Shown: positions 8,963 through 17,528 of the stretch, in pieces
Position numbering within the stretch: the first letter of the stretch is position 1
Layout: every line of letters starts with the position of its first letter
From: an uncultured Synechococcales cyanobacterium
Lineage (GTDB): Bacteria > Cyanobacteriota > Cyanobacteriia > Thermosynechococcales > Thermosynechococcaceae
NCBI GenBank assembly: GCA_902806435.1
Contig: CADCWO010000056.1
Coordinates: 1-64,000, forward strand
DNA length: 64,000 nt
Direction: 5' to 3'
Position numbers and translations under genes: made by a program
The notes under the pieces: model-generated
What the model saw: the letters and a program-made list of their open reading frames with translations, nothing else
Told to the model about the DNA's origin: nothing
Database searches by the model: none

Positions 8963-9213
8963 TACCGAATTGGATAGCTCGTACTGTAAGAGGATTCAAC
9001 TGCCTCAACTGCTCTTGTGCCAGTGAACAATTTAATGGGCGCCAGAACAGTAATAGCGAGTATCCCTGCTAAGCTAAATCCTACCGACCAGGCTGCGCCT
9101 TCGAGCTTCTCTGTCCAACTCAGGTAGTTATTTTCACTTGGGATAGCCTGGTAGATGCAAGCATTGTCTAGTACAGCTTGAGCTTCAGTTTTTGTAATGC
9201 TTTGGGTGATCAT
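8959..9213 (-). CDS. Small hypothetical membrane protein
   Basis: The protein has about 84 residues and one hydrophobic helix in the second half (AAWSVGFSLAGILAITVLAP). I recognise no family. I chose ATG 9213 because AGAGG lies seven bases upstream. An in-frame ATG at 9264 would add 17 residues without a good ribosome-binding site. It converges on the 61-residue gene, overlapping it by four bases. Confidence 0.5.
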   Translation of the reverse strand: MITQSITKTEAQAVLDNACIYQAIPSENNYLSWTEKLEGAAWSVGFSLAGILAITVLAPIKLFTGTRAVEAVESSYSTSYPIRY

Positions 9214-9609
9214 GGGGTTACCTCTGATGATGCTGGGGGCCAGGCGTTCTGAGTAGTTATGCACCTAGCTCGTATTTACACTATGAATGCTGCAAGTAAT
9301 GGACACATCAGGTAGAACACTGAAAACGCCTGCTGCCCTACGCTTCCAATCTCATTAGTTCTACGGCTTTCCATCCCTTCTAAACCAAGCCCTTAAGCCT
9401 GTTTCCGGTGAATGCCGATGGTAGGCCCGCCCATAGCTTGCGCTCGTGATAGGTTGCCGTCATAACACCGCTTAAGCCACCACAAACGCCGATCAGGCTG
9501 TTTCGAACCAGTTAGCTTCCTAGACCTTCAGCTAGTGAGGTGGTTTGTGTATCGTACTCACCAACTCCAATCACAGCAATCACTATGTTGCGGCACCCTT
9601 GCGACATAG
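9214..9609. other. Intergenic, possible decayed minus-strand frame
   Basis: A minus-strand frame between about 9390 and 9600 gives a hydrophobic, protein-like stretch (SLIGVCGGLSGVMTATYHER) interrupted by stop codons and with no clear start. I cannot assign it to a family. It may be a dead gene or chance. No RNA gene is visible. Confidence 0.25.
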
Positions 9610-10683
9610 TCACAGCAGTCTGAAGACATCTACCAATACTGCATTCTCCTCTATTCTGTTGGCGTCCGCGGAATCATAAACCACTAAAAGTGAGTTGGGC
9701 TCGCCCAGACAGGGAAACAATGACAGTCCCTCAGCGCGATCGCAGCCTCTGGCAAAGGGGAGATCAAATACGGCGTTTAACCGGCCTGAGTCTTGCCCAA
9801 ACAAGGTATCTCCCTCTAGATCTAAGGCACCCTTGAGACGAAAGACTCGCATCGCGCCTTCCAACGTCATTGTCGGTCCGGCTAGAATAATCAGATCCTC
9901 TCCATCTAAACAAAGTTCACGCACTCCCAGACCATCTAGGTCCACAAAATGTTTTTTATAAAGTTGTCCGGCTTCGCCAATTTCTTTCAAAGTTAAGGTG
10001 CCGGGCTGGGTCTCCCTCACTTCGATCTCCAAAATAATCGCCCAACCCCGCAGCACAGGGCCACGCAGGCCTAGGAATACCCGGTCACCATGAACTGCCA
10101 AACCCTCAATATCGAAGCCATTTTCTTTTGAAGGCAGGGAGGCCGCAATAAATGGCCCCAAATGTTCATCGTCTTTCAGTGCCTCGATCAACAAATTACT
10201 CTGTTCTGATTTTTGTAAACAGGCAGCGGTGAGCTCTGTGTCTGGATCATCAGGATGGGAGCAGAACTTGAAGAGTTCGCCATTAACCACCGGAATTCGC
10301 GCTAACAGGTAGCGATTGAGCTCGGTTTTAACTTCCGACAGTCTGCGAATATCCTTCTCAGGGTCTTTACCTTTGGCTCTTTTCCGCTTGGTGCTATGGG
10401 ACCCCGTCAACCAAAGATAGTGATTGTCATTGTCAATACCCTCAATGTCGATTTCGTCTTCCTGATTAAACAGGTCGACAAAGTCTGCGATCGCAAACTG
10501 CTGGTGGTTGCCATAAATATAAGGCTCAATGGGTGAAAGACGCTCCACACCTAGCAATTCATCTGAACCTATCCACAGGCTGCCATCGGGGGTTAGCGCA
10601 ACAGCCGATAGCTGTTTTAGTAGATCACTCGATGTATTATCGAAGCGCAACAGCACCCGGCTGAGCAAAAAACCTTCTGGCAT
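9610..10683 (-). CDS. DUF3616 domain protein
   Basis: The protein has about 357 residues, and almost its whole length matches DUF3616: TPDGSLWIGSDE, DIEGIDNDNHYLWLTGSHS, KENGFDIEGLAVHGDRVFLG and RGCDRAEGLSLFP. The repeated D-I-E-G and W/L-x-G patterns suggest a beta-propeller-like fold, possibly a secreted-enzyme relative, but no function is established. I chose ATG 10683 because GGAG lies ten bases upstream. The in-frame ATG at 10725 lacks one. There is no signal peptide. It stands alone beside the IS630 element. Confidence 0.75.
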   Translation of the reverse strand: MPEGFLLSRVLLRFDNTSSDLLKQLSAVALTPDGSLWIGSDELLGVERLSPIEPYIYGNHQQFAIADFVDLFNQEDEIDIEGIDNDNHYLWLTGSHSTKRKRAKGKDPEKDIRRLSEVKTELNRYLLARIPVVNGELFKFCSHPDDPDTELTAACLQKSEQSNLLIEALKDDEHLGPFIAASLPSKENGFDIEGLAVHGDRVFLGLRGPVLRGWAIILEIEVRETQPGTLTLKEIGEAGQLYKKHFVDLDGLGVRELCLDGEDLIILAGPTMTLEGAMRVFRLKGALDLEGDTLFGQDSGRLNAVFDLPFARGCDRAEGLSLFPCLGEPNSLLVVYDSADANRIEENAVLVDVFRLL

Positions 10684-11124
10684 GGCTGCTGAACTCCTAC
10701 ACTTAGAGGGAACTATACCCAGCATATACCACCGCTACCGGCTACCAGGACAAGTACTTTAAGTGTGGGTTGAGAAATCCGGTGGTTTTCTGCCAGGCAT
10801 CGGCGGCTGCCTTGGTTTTGAGTATCAAGCATAGCCATAGCTGAATTCTAGCTCTCAAGTTAGAGAAACACTTTCTTGCAGCAATCGGGCAGACTTCCAC
10901 TCTAAGGCTAACCACGCCATGAACAGTGCTCTGCTCGTTATCAATCAAGATCATGCTTGGATCGCAGAGTAGCACAGGTAGAACCAATTGTTTCTGCTAG
11001 TGCCTATTGGTTGAGTTTTATCTCAATTTGGAAAAGGTCAAGCGTAGTAAGAATAAATTCAAATGAAAGGGCAATCTGTACGGCCCTACTGGTATACCTA
11101 CTAGTTGGAATGGCAAGAAACTCA
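10684..11124. other. Intergenic segment left of the IS630 element
   Basis: No gene can be supported. Short frames exist on both strands (plus 10957-11145 runs into the element), but none has a family signature. This side of the element shows no devA-like sequence, although the other side does. That indicates a deletion or rearrangement at the element. Confidence 0.35.
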
Positions 11125-11131
11125 TACCAAT

Positions 11132-11701
11132 TTAAACAGCGTTGAGGGCAGATAGAGCATCCAAAATGAAGGGGTAAGCTGTGATGGAAGCAATCACTTG
11201 AGGAGTTAACTCAGCCAGAAGTTGATCGACTCGGGTTTGGAGTTGAGCCAAGGTGTTGAATGAGGCCCATTTAAGATGTGCCTTGAGATGCTGCCACAAT
11301 CGCTCAATGGGATTTACCTCTGGGCAGTAGGGCGGCTGAAACAGCAGAATGATATTGTCTGGCACCACTAAATCCTTGCCTTTGTGAAACCGGCCATTAT
11401 CAACCTGAAGAATGTTGAGACTATCTGGATAAGCCCGAGAGAACTCGTCCAAGAAGCGCTGATAGCACTCGGTATCGACATGAGAAAACTGCAGGAAGAA
11501 GGACTCTCCTGTTGCCGGTTCAACCGTTCCATAAAGCCAGAAGGCCTTGAACAACCACTGCCACTGTCCAATCGGCTTGACCCCACAAGCAGTAATCAAT
11601 CTGCCGATAAGCGTATGCAGTCCAAAGCGACTCTCATCCTGAGCAAAGTAACGTAGGGGGCGTTGGTCTTGCCGCACTTGGCAGGCGTACTGGCTCAGCA
11701 A
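11132..11701 (-). CDS. IS630 copy A transposase, DDE catalytic part
   Basis: This 189-residue protein is the catalytic half. The acidic triad is visible as QDESRFG, LQVDNGRFHKG and NPIERLW, the usual IS630/Tc1-mariner arrangement. It begins in the -1 frame relative to the upstream part and has no strong start of its own (TTG at 11701), so it is probably made as a frameshift fusion. There are no internal stops, so the element may still be active. Confidence 0.8.
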   Translation of the reverse strand: MLSQYACQVRQDQRPLRYFAQDESRFGLHTLIGRLITACGVKPIGQWQWLFKAFWLYGTVEPATGESFFLQFSHVDTECYQRFLDEFSRAYPDSLNILQVDNGRFHKGKDLVVPDNIILLFQPPYCPEVNPIERLWQHLKAHLKWASFNTLAQLQTRVDQLLAELTPQVIASITAYPFILDALSALNAV

Positions 11702-12207
11702 ATTGACGTCGTCTGCAAGGTTTGCTTAAAATCCTCTCGCTGCTGGCTGTCTTGCTGATAATGTTGAGGACGAGCCACTTTCAGTTTGGCTCTGAGCCGG
11801 TAGCGCGTCATCTGATAGACCGCAGGATACTCTGCTTCTATCCCCAGGCTCTGGGCCAACCACTGCTGCACCGCTCCATAGCTTTGAAATCCATGCTCAG
11901 GCTCCTGTAATCGTTTGGCTAGGGCATCTTCTGCCCATTGCGGAATCACCCGCACCCCTCCAGGCGATTTCTTGAGGTTCAACATCGCTTCAATTCCACC
12001 GTCTCGGTACATCGATAACCAAGTTTGCAGGGTGTTGCGATGTTTCCCTATGGCTTTAGCAATGGCACTGATGCTGGGTGGATGTTCCTGTTTTAGCCAG
12101 TAGAGCACTTGTAATCGTTCTTTGGCTGTTGGCGTTTTTGCTTGACGCAACTGTTGGGCTAAATCTTCCAAACTTTCCTTGACTTCAGCAGAGGTAATGC
12201 CAGCCAT
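11695..12207 (-). CDS. IS630 copy A transposase, N-terminal DNA-binding part
   Basis: This 170-residue protein is the first half of the IS630 transposase. It contains helix-turn-helix segments of the homeodomain-like type (PPSISAIAKAIGKHRNTLQTW, then MYRDGGIEAML). It overlaps the DDE frame by seven bases in the -1 frame. A TTTAAGCAAAC motif (11720-11730, read on the minus strand) lies where the two frames meet and is shared with copy B, which suggests programmed frameshifting to make the fused enzyme. Confidence 0.8.
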   Translation of the reverse strand: MAGITSAEVKESLEDLAQQLRQAKTPTAKERLQVLYWLKQEHPPSISAIAKAIGKHRNTLQTWLSMYRDGGIEAMLNLKKSPGGVRVIPQWAEDALAKRLQEPEHGFQSYGAVQQWLAQSLGIEAEYPAVYQMTRYRLRAKLKVARPQHYQQDSQQREDFKQTLQTTSIC

Positions 12208-12272
12208 CGGTAGAGCCTTTAGTCACTCTTTTTAGCTTAGTCTATCTGCCCAATACTCAATTTGAATTGGTA

Positions 12273-12380
12273 TTACTTGTGACCCATGACAACCGCATTC
12301 TAGATCTTGCCGATCGCATTATCTATATGGAAGACGGGTATTTGGTGAATCATTCCGACTTTTCTGCTACCGTTCAATAG
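12273..12380 (+). pseudogene. 3' fragment of a devA-like ABC transporter ATPase
   Basis: The frame entering from the end of the IS630 element reads LLVTHDNRILDLADRIIY, then MEDGYLVNHSDF and a stop. THDNRI with the H-loop histidine and the DRI(I)xMEDG ending is the C terminus of DevA-type ATPases, partners of DevB/DevC exporters in cyanobacteria. Only the last 35 codons remain, and no devB or devC is nearby. Confidence 0.8.
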
Positions 12381-12817
12381 ATTTTTCAGTTCGGAGACGA
12401 TGGATGGCTATGATTTAGCAGCCCAACCATTCAAATGCAGCGGACAGTCAGAGTTGCTAGTGCTGAGTTCGAGCTTGTCTGCTGCCGCTGATTTGAGCCG
12501 TTAGGAGCCTTAGCCCTTAGTTGGGGCAGTGTTGTACCAAGTTGCTTGGCAGGACTATGAAGGCTGGTTTGAGCCGCAATACGTTGAACTCGTGTTGCCA
12601 CAATGCATCTGAAAGTTTTTGTGACTTTTTGCAAGCTCAGGGTCCAGTAAGCTTGGTCGTTCGACTGCCTGGGTTGGAGGTTGTGGCAGTTCTTGAATCT
12701 TATTTGTCAGTGTTTGGGCTGAATTACCTTCAAGCTATTGCGGAGTTAGTATTTTAGAAGTTTTGGTTGGTGCGTTCGACGCTAAATCAATCAAGTAGTG
12801 GTCTTTGAGAATAGCAG
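12381..12817 (+). other. Decayed coding-like stretch, unidentified
   Basis: Between ~12425 and 12605 the plus strand has protein-like blocks in different frames (MQRTVRVASAEFELVC, then GAVLYQVAWQDYEGWFEPQY and VELVLPQ), separated by stops and frame changes. This looks like the wreck of a small gene whose family I cannot name. A 78-codon frame at 12521-12757 overlaps it in another frame and is unlikely to be real. Confidence 0.3.
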
Positions 12818-12892
12818 ATGGAAGTTTTTCAAGCTCGTTTGGATCATCTTGAAGCGGTGTCGCAGTTATTTGACCAATATCGCGTTTTTTAT
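12818..12892 (+). pseudogene. 5' fragment of a GNAT acetyltransferase
   Basis: The frame starts MEVFQARLDHLEAVSQLFDQ and continues YRVFY. This is the first helix of GNAT proteins of the form F-D-x-Y-R-x-F-Y. After residue 25 the sequence becomes unrelated and stops at 12943, so about 120 codons are missing. Confidence 0.55.
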
Positions 12893-13149
12893 CCCCCTTC
12901 TATCACTCTCAGAAGGCCAGAGCTCAGAATAACTGCTACATAGAAGTTGTAAGCTTTGTTCTTTTCTGTCACTTCGGAATTGGCGAATGGGTCTAAAACA
13001 TTACTGCATAAGCATTTTAGCTATTTTGCTTTTCCCAATCTGATAGAAGAGGGATAAACCGAACGGAGACTTTAGTTGAAATGCTGGTTTTTCCACTTAG
13101 CGATCGCTGGAGTGATGAACCGCTTTAACTAGTGGTGTCAGCCTTTAGT

Positions 13150-14541
13150 TCACCTGGAATCTTTGGGTGGCTGGATCGGTAATCGGACCTGAAAGCAGGT
13201 ATTACCCGGCTGGGAGCTGACGCGAATATCACCTTTGTGGCGTTGCACGACAATTCGACGGGCAATGTCGAGGCCTAAACCGCTGCCTTCCCCTACCCCC
13301 TTTGTGGTGAAGAAGGGCTCGAAGATGCGGGACTGAATGTCTGCCGGAATGCCGGAGCCCGTATCAGCAATTTCGACTAGGACATCAGTAAGATCGCGGG
13401 CTGTGCGGATCGTTAGTTCTCCTTGAGCATTCATCGCCGCGATCGCATTGTCGATCAGGTTGGTCCACACTTGGTTCAGTTCGCTGCCGTAGGCACAGAT
13501 CAGCGGCAAGGTAGGGTCGTACTCGCGCTTGATCGTGATCCCGTGCTTCAGCTTGTGCTGCAGGATTGTCAGCGTGTTCTCTAGCCCCTGGTGGAGGTCC
13601 ATTTCCTGGAGAGGGGCTTGATCCATATAGGAGTATGCTTTAATCGCCCTGACAAGTTCAGAGATCCGCGCTGTGCTCTGTTCCACCTCCTGCACTAACC
13701 CGGCAACCGTTAAGGTGGCTTCTAACCAGGTGAGGGCCTTTGCTAAATCTTTGGTATTTATTTGCGCCGCTAGTGCGTGTAGGCGATCTTCGTCCACCCC
13801 TGCTGCGATCAAGGTGGGGGCCAACTGCCAGCCCTGGTCAATCCCCTGTTGTTCTAACCAGTCGATTAGGGCTTCCTCGCGATCGCTTTGTGCCAAGGGA
13901 TCAAGAGACGGCCCTTTACAGGCCATTGCTTCTTGTTGCAAGGCTGTAAGCAGCTGCTGCTGGTCGCGAGAAAAGTTCCCCTCCTGAAGGCTAAAGGTGC
14001 GCGATTGGGCGTTTCCTACTGCCTCACGCAACTGTTGAGCCGCGCGGCGTCCGGCAGCAGCAGGATTATTTAATTCGTGAGCCAACCCAGCGGAGAGTTT
14101 GCCCAAAGCCGCCAGTTTTTCCTGTTGGCGCAGTTGCCCTTCCACCTCTTGCGCCCGTCCTGCCATTGCCGCTAGGATCAGCTGTCCTCCTTCAGAGCAT
14201 TCGGCAATGATCCGCTGAAAGTCTTCCGGCTTAATCTCTAAAACACGTGCTTTACCGGTTGCTCTAGCCGTGGCGATCGACGGTTGCCCTGTCAGGATTG
14301 AAATGTCCCCCGTAAACTGGCCGGGTTCATGGATAGTGAGCAGTTTCTCCTCCGCGCCAACTTTTTTGGTGACCCGGATCTGACCCTCCAGCACCACGTA
14401 AAAGTGGTAGGTGGGATCGCCTTGGGCAAAAATGATATCCCCCGCTGCCAGCTCAACTTCCCGCCCCTGTTCCGCTAACTGTTGCAATTGTGCCTCGGAC
14501 AACTTGGGAAACAGGGTGATTTGGTTGGGGTCATGGAGCAT
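13150..14541 (-). CDS. Histidine kinase with N-terminal cyclic-nucleotide-type fold (HK1)
   Basis: This 463-residue soluble kinase has a CRP-like sensor fold at ~10-125, the dimerisation/phosphorylation helix with His155 (LAHELNNP), a ~110-residue helical insert, and an HATPase_c domain from ~300 (N box [12 protein letters not shown]1 DTGSGIP, F box FEPFFTTK, G2 GSGLGLDI). The sensor's phosphate-binding turn reads TGQPSIATARA, without the usual arginine, so the ligand may not be a cyclic nucleotide. It is the last gene of the operon, 56 bases after the LtrA gene. It is closely related to the two kinases upstream and probably arose by duplication. Confidence 0.88.
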   Translation of the reverse strand: MLHDPNQITLFPKLSEAQLQQLAEQGREVELAAGDIIFAQGDPTYHFYVVLEGQIRVTKKVGAEEKLLTIHEPGQFTGDISILTGQPSIATARATGKARVLEIKPEDFQRIIAECSEGGQLILAAMAGRAQEVEGQLRQQEKLAALGKLSAGLAHELNNPAAAGRRAAQQLREAVGNAQSRTFSLQEGNFSRDQQQLLTALQQEAMACKGPSLDPLAQSDREEALIDWLEQQGIDQGWQLAPTLIAAGVDEDRLHALAAQINTKDLAKALTWLEATLTVAGLVQEVEQSTARISELVRAIKAYSYMDQAPLQEMDLHQGLENTLTILQHKLKHGITIKREYDPTLPLICAYGSELNQVWTNLIDNAIAAMNAQGELTIRTARDLTDVLVEIADTGSGIPADIQSRIFEPFFTTKGVGEGSGLGLDIARRIVVQRHKGDIRVSSQPGNTCFQVRLPIQPPKDSR

Positions 14542-14597
14542 AATTACACCTTACTGAGATATCAATGACGGATAGCCGAGACCCTTAGTAATCTCCG

Positions 14598-15773
14598 CTA
14601 GAAGCTATTCCCACTTCCTTTCTGCAAATCAAGCATGACTGGGATAGCGCAGGCGGCTGCTACTAGCGCCATCAGCCCCACCGGCAACAAGTTTTCTCCT
14701 ATAATCACGAGAGCCAAGACGAATGCTGCTGCCCCCAGGCGATACAGCGCTAAAACCTTGCGACAGATTTTTCCCAGCGTACAGGTAATCAGGTGAATAG
14801 CAGCTAGGGTTAGCAGGCATAAGGCGATGGGGCCACAGAGTAGCCACCGTTCTGTCAGGGGTAAACCTACGCCTGAATCACTTAACACTAGATGCTCGAC
14901 ACCCACCCCGGTAGCAGCTAGCCCAATTACCAGGGGTAGATGGCTATAAGTCCAGAGCAAGCCGATCCTAAAGCGTCCGGCGCGAGCTGTTTTCAAGGGA
15001 GAGTTATCCACACTGTCGAAGTAAATCCACCACAAGCTAAAGGCAATGCTTAGTCCCAGTAACGCTTCCAAAGCTGGATAAACCTCCCATTGCTCCTCGG
15101 AAACTCCTCTAACCACCCCTAAGATTGACTCACCTAAGACAATGATCGTAAATAGCCCTAAGCGCTCTGGTATATGGGATAAGTGAGGGGGAAACTGGAT
15201 ATGGAGTTTACCCACCAGCCAGGGTGTTGTTAAGTCCACCACCATCCCCAAGGCCCAAAACCCATAGCGCCACGGAACTGGGACCAGAACCGACACCAGC
15301 CACAGTCCAGCTGCCAGGGTAAAACCAAGGGCAAAGCGAGTGGTCAGAGGCCGCGCAATCGGGATGTAATATCCGGCGCGCAGGTACTCAAAGATCGTCA
15401 CAGACCGGATCGCTACATAGGAGAGGGCAAAACCAATAGAGCTTTCTCCTATGCCATGATGAACATTCACCGCCAGGACGACAATCCCAGCCATCTGCGC
15501 CAGCGTCAGCAGTCGGTGGCCTAAGTCGTGATCGCAGTCAAACCGAGTGTTATAAAAGGTGGCGCCGATCCAGGACCACCAAACGGGTATAAATAGAGAA
15601 ACAAAGATCAGGAAGCCTGAAAGAGACGCCTCTTTGCTGAGGCTGTGAGCCAGCTCAGCGATCGCTGCAACAAAAACCAAGTCATAAAAGAGTTCCAGCC
15701 AGGTGGCATGGCGGTGCTCTTCAAGAGTGCCACCCACTCTCAACTGGGGAGGTTGCCACACACTTTTGATCAT
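14598..15773 (-). CDS. Low-temperature-requirement A (LtrA) family membrane protein
   Basis: This 391-residue integral membrane protein has around eleven hydrophobic segments. The N-terminal signature HATWLELFYDLVFVAAIAEL and the motif LFTIIVLGESILGVV are diagnostic for LtrA. The family is named after a Listeria cold-growth gene, and its transport or signalling role is unknown. It lies between two histidine kinases, 63 bases after the stop of the upstream one. It may be the membrane component or the output of this signalling operon, which is inference from position only. Confidence 0.88.
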   Translation of the reverse strand: MIKSVWQPPQLRVGGTLEEHRHATWLELFYDLVFVAAIAELAHSLSKEASLSGFLIFVSLFIPVWWSWIGATFYNTRFDCDHDLGHRLLTLAQMAGIVVLAVNVHHGIGESSIGFALSYVAIRSVTIFEYLRAGYYIPIARPLTTRFALGFTLAAGLWLVSVLVPVPWRYGFWALGMVVDLTTPWLVGKLHIQFPPHLSHIPERLGLFTIIVLGESILGVVRGVSEEQWEVYPALEALLGLSIAFSLWWIYFDSVDNSPLKTARAGRFRIGLLWTYSHLPLVIGLAATGVGVEHLVLSDSGVGLPLTERWLLCGPIALCLLTLAAIHLITCTLGKICRKVLALYRLGAAAFVLALVIIGENLLPVGLMALVAAACAIPVMLDLQKGSGNSF

Positions 15774-15836
15774 CTTGATAGCGCTCCAAGGTCTGAGTTA
15801 AGACAGGGTACTTTTACCCTGCTGTGATTGAAACGA

Positions 15837-17528
15837 TTAAACATAGCTTTTGTCGATATAGCACCAGCGCCAATCTTCTCCCGGTTCAAAGGATTGAATG
15901 ATTGGATGAGTAGCGCTATGAAAGTGTTTTGTAGCATGCTTGTTCTTTGAGGAATCGCAGCAACCAACATAGCCGCAGGTTTGACAGATTCGTAGATGCA
16001 CCCAGGTATCCCCCAAGGCTAGGCATTCCTCACAGCCTGTGGCACTCGGTGTTACTTCATGGATCAGATTTAGATGACTACACTTAGAATTCATCGGCCT
16101 CTCCTCGGTAATTGTTTGCGTCAGGTTAATGGGTAGGCGCACCTGGAAGTGGGTGTCTCCTGGCTGAGAAAAAACCTGGATGTCACCTCTGTGCATCCCT
16201 ACCACAACGCGGTAACTGGTTGCCAGGCCTAACCCCGTACCCTCTCCCACCCCCTTGGTCGTGAAGAATGGCTCGAAAATGCGAGACTGATTTGCGGGGG
16301 AAATACCGGGTCCATTGTCGGCAATCTCAACCAGAACATCTTCGTTCTGCCGCCAGGTCCGAATCCATATCCGCCCTTCACCTTGCATCGCGTCAATGGC
16401 GTTGTCGATCAGGTTGGTCCACACCTGGTTGAGTTCATTGCCGTAGGTACAGATGGCAGGCAGGCGGCGATCGTACTCACGAATTACTTCTATCTTCTGT
16501 AGTTTGTACCCCAGGATGGTCAGAGTACTTTCCAGACCCTCATGGACATCTGCTTCTTGCAGGGGAGCTTGATCTAGGTAGGTACTTTCCTTGATCGCCT
16601 TGACCAGTTCAGCAATCCGGATACTGCCCTGCTTGATCTCTGCCAACAAGGCTTTGCTTACAAGCGTTGCCTCCAGCCAGAGCAGCACGTTACTGAGGAA
16701 GCCGGCGGGAATATGATCTGCCACCGTATCCAGCCAACCTGTTTCTAGTCCAGCCCCTACAAAGGTGGGAGCCAATTTCCAGCCATCCACTATTCCATGG
16801 GCAGCTAGCCAGTCGCTGAGTTCATCCTCGCGATCGCTGGCGCTCAGAGGGTCAAGCTGGAGTGCTAGAGAGCGTTCGATGACCGGATGCAGCAGGTTGG
16901 TTAAAACCTGGCGTTGCTCAGCACTCAGCAACTGCATCTTTAAGGCCAATGAGGGCAGAACTTGCATCGTTTCCTGCAAATTCCTGGCGCTGCGACGGAT
17001 CGCGGCGGCAGGATTATTGAATTCATGAGCCAGTCCTGCTGCCAAGGTGCCTAAGGAAACTAGCTTTTGCTGCTGTTGAGATACCGACTGAAAAATTTGC
17101 ATCCGCTCTGCCATCAGTCGTAAAATCGCCTGAGAAATGACCGGGCAGCCTGTGACCATTCGCCAGAAGCAGTCTTTACTTAACTGAAGGAGATGGGTTG
17201 GAGCTAAGGCGCGCACGCTGACAAAGTACGGTACCCCCAAGAGGATGGGGATTTCTCCTAAGTAAGTTCCCCCCTCAAAAGTATTGACCATTGCTTCTTG
17301 ATCGGCCAGCTTTTTGGTTAGCCGCACCGTCCCCTCAAGTAGTATGTACCAGTAGTCTGCAGGCTCTCCTTCCTTGACCAACCTTTCCCCCACAGCCAGC
17401 CAGCGCTCTTTACCCTGCGCTGTGACCCAACTCAATTCTTGATCTGGTATGTTGGCAAACAGCGACACTTGGCGCAGAGCTTCAAGTATCATGACCCTTT
17501 TAGCATCAGTGTTTTGGGCATTAGTCAT
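15837..17528 (-). CDS. Histidine kinase fused to a UBP-type zinc finger (HK2)
   Basis: This 563-residue protein has a CRP-like fold at ~20-140 (turn GVPYFVSVRA, no arginine), a phospho-acceptor His168 (LAHEFNNP), a helical insert, and HATPase_c at ~325-470 ([32 protein letters not shown]). The kinase proper ends with RLPI, as its two paralogues do. The frame then continues through a short linker into an 85-residue UBP-type zinc finger (CEEC, CQTCGYVGCC, and three histidines in HATKHFHSATH). UBP fingers bind ubiquitin tails in eukaryotes; the bacterial role is unknown. Its ATG overlaps the stop of HK3 (ATGA), so translation is coupled. Confidence 0.88.
   Translation of the reverse strand: MTNAQNTDAKRVMILEALRQVSLFANIPDQELSWVTAQGKERWLAVGERLVKEGEPADYWYILLEGTVRLTKKLADQEAMVNTFEGGTYLGEIPILLGVPYFVSVRALAPTHLLQLSKDCFWRMVTGCPVISQAILRLMAERMQIFQSVSQQQQKLVSLGTLAAGLAHEFNNPAAAIRRSARNLQETMQVLPSLALKMQLLSAEQRQVLTNLLHPVIERSLALQLDPLSASDREDELSDWLAAHGIVDGWKLAPTFVGAGLETGWLDTVADHIPAGFLSNVLLWLEATLVSKALLAEIKQGSIRIAELVKAIKESTYLDQAPLQEADVHEGLESTLTILGYKLQKIEVIREYDRRLPAICTYGNELNQVWTNLIDNAIDAMQGEGRIWIRTWRQNEDVLVEIADNGPGISPANQSRIFEPFFTTKGVGEGTGLGLATSYRVVVGMHRGDIQVFSQPGDTHFQVRLPINLTQTITEERPMNSKCSHLNLIHEVTPSATGCEECLALGDTWVHLRICQTCGYVGCCDSSKNKHATKHFHSATHPIIQSFEPGEDWRWCYIDKSYV
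16092..16106 (-). promoter_or_regulatory. Internal ribosome-binding site and ATG before the zinc-finger module
   Basis: Inside the HK2 gene the minus strand reads GAGGAGAGGCCG-ATG, with ATG at 16094-16092. This is a near-ideal Shine-Dalgarno at the junction between kinase and zinc finger. Starting here would give a free 85-residue UBP-finger protein ending at 15837. It may be a relic of a formerly separate gene or a working second start. Confidence 0.6.

Larger units (their letters stand above)
11125..12272 (-). mobile_element. IS630-family insertion sequence (copy A)
   Basis: The element is about 1.15 kb and has imperfect terminal inverted repeats: TACCAATTTAAA... at the left and, read inward from the right, TACCAATTCAAA.... 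Both are followed by GGCAGATAGA a little further in. It carries two overlapping minus-strand frames coding the helix-turn-helix and DDE halves of the transposase. If the outer TA on each side is the target duplication, the element proper is 11127-12270. The flanks are unrelated, with a devA 3' fragment only on the right. Confidence 0.85.

Noticed and set aside
9390-9600. Hydrophobic minus-strand translation suggesting a lost membrane-protein gene
   Set aside because: Interrupted by stops, lacks a start and matches no family that I know. Kept only as a note in the intergenic entry.
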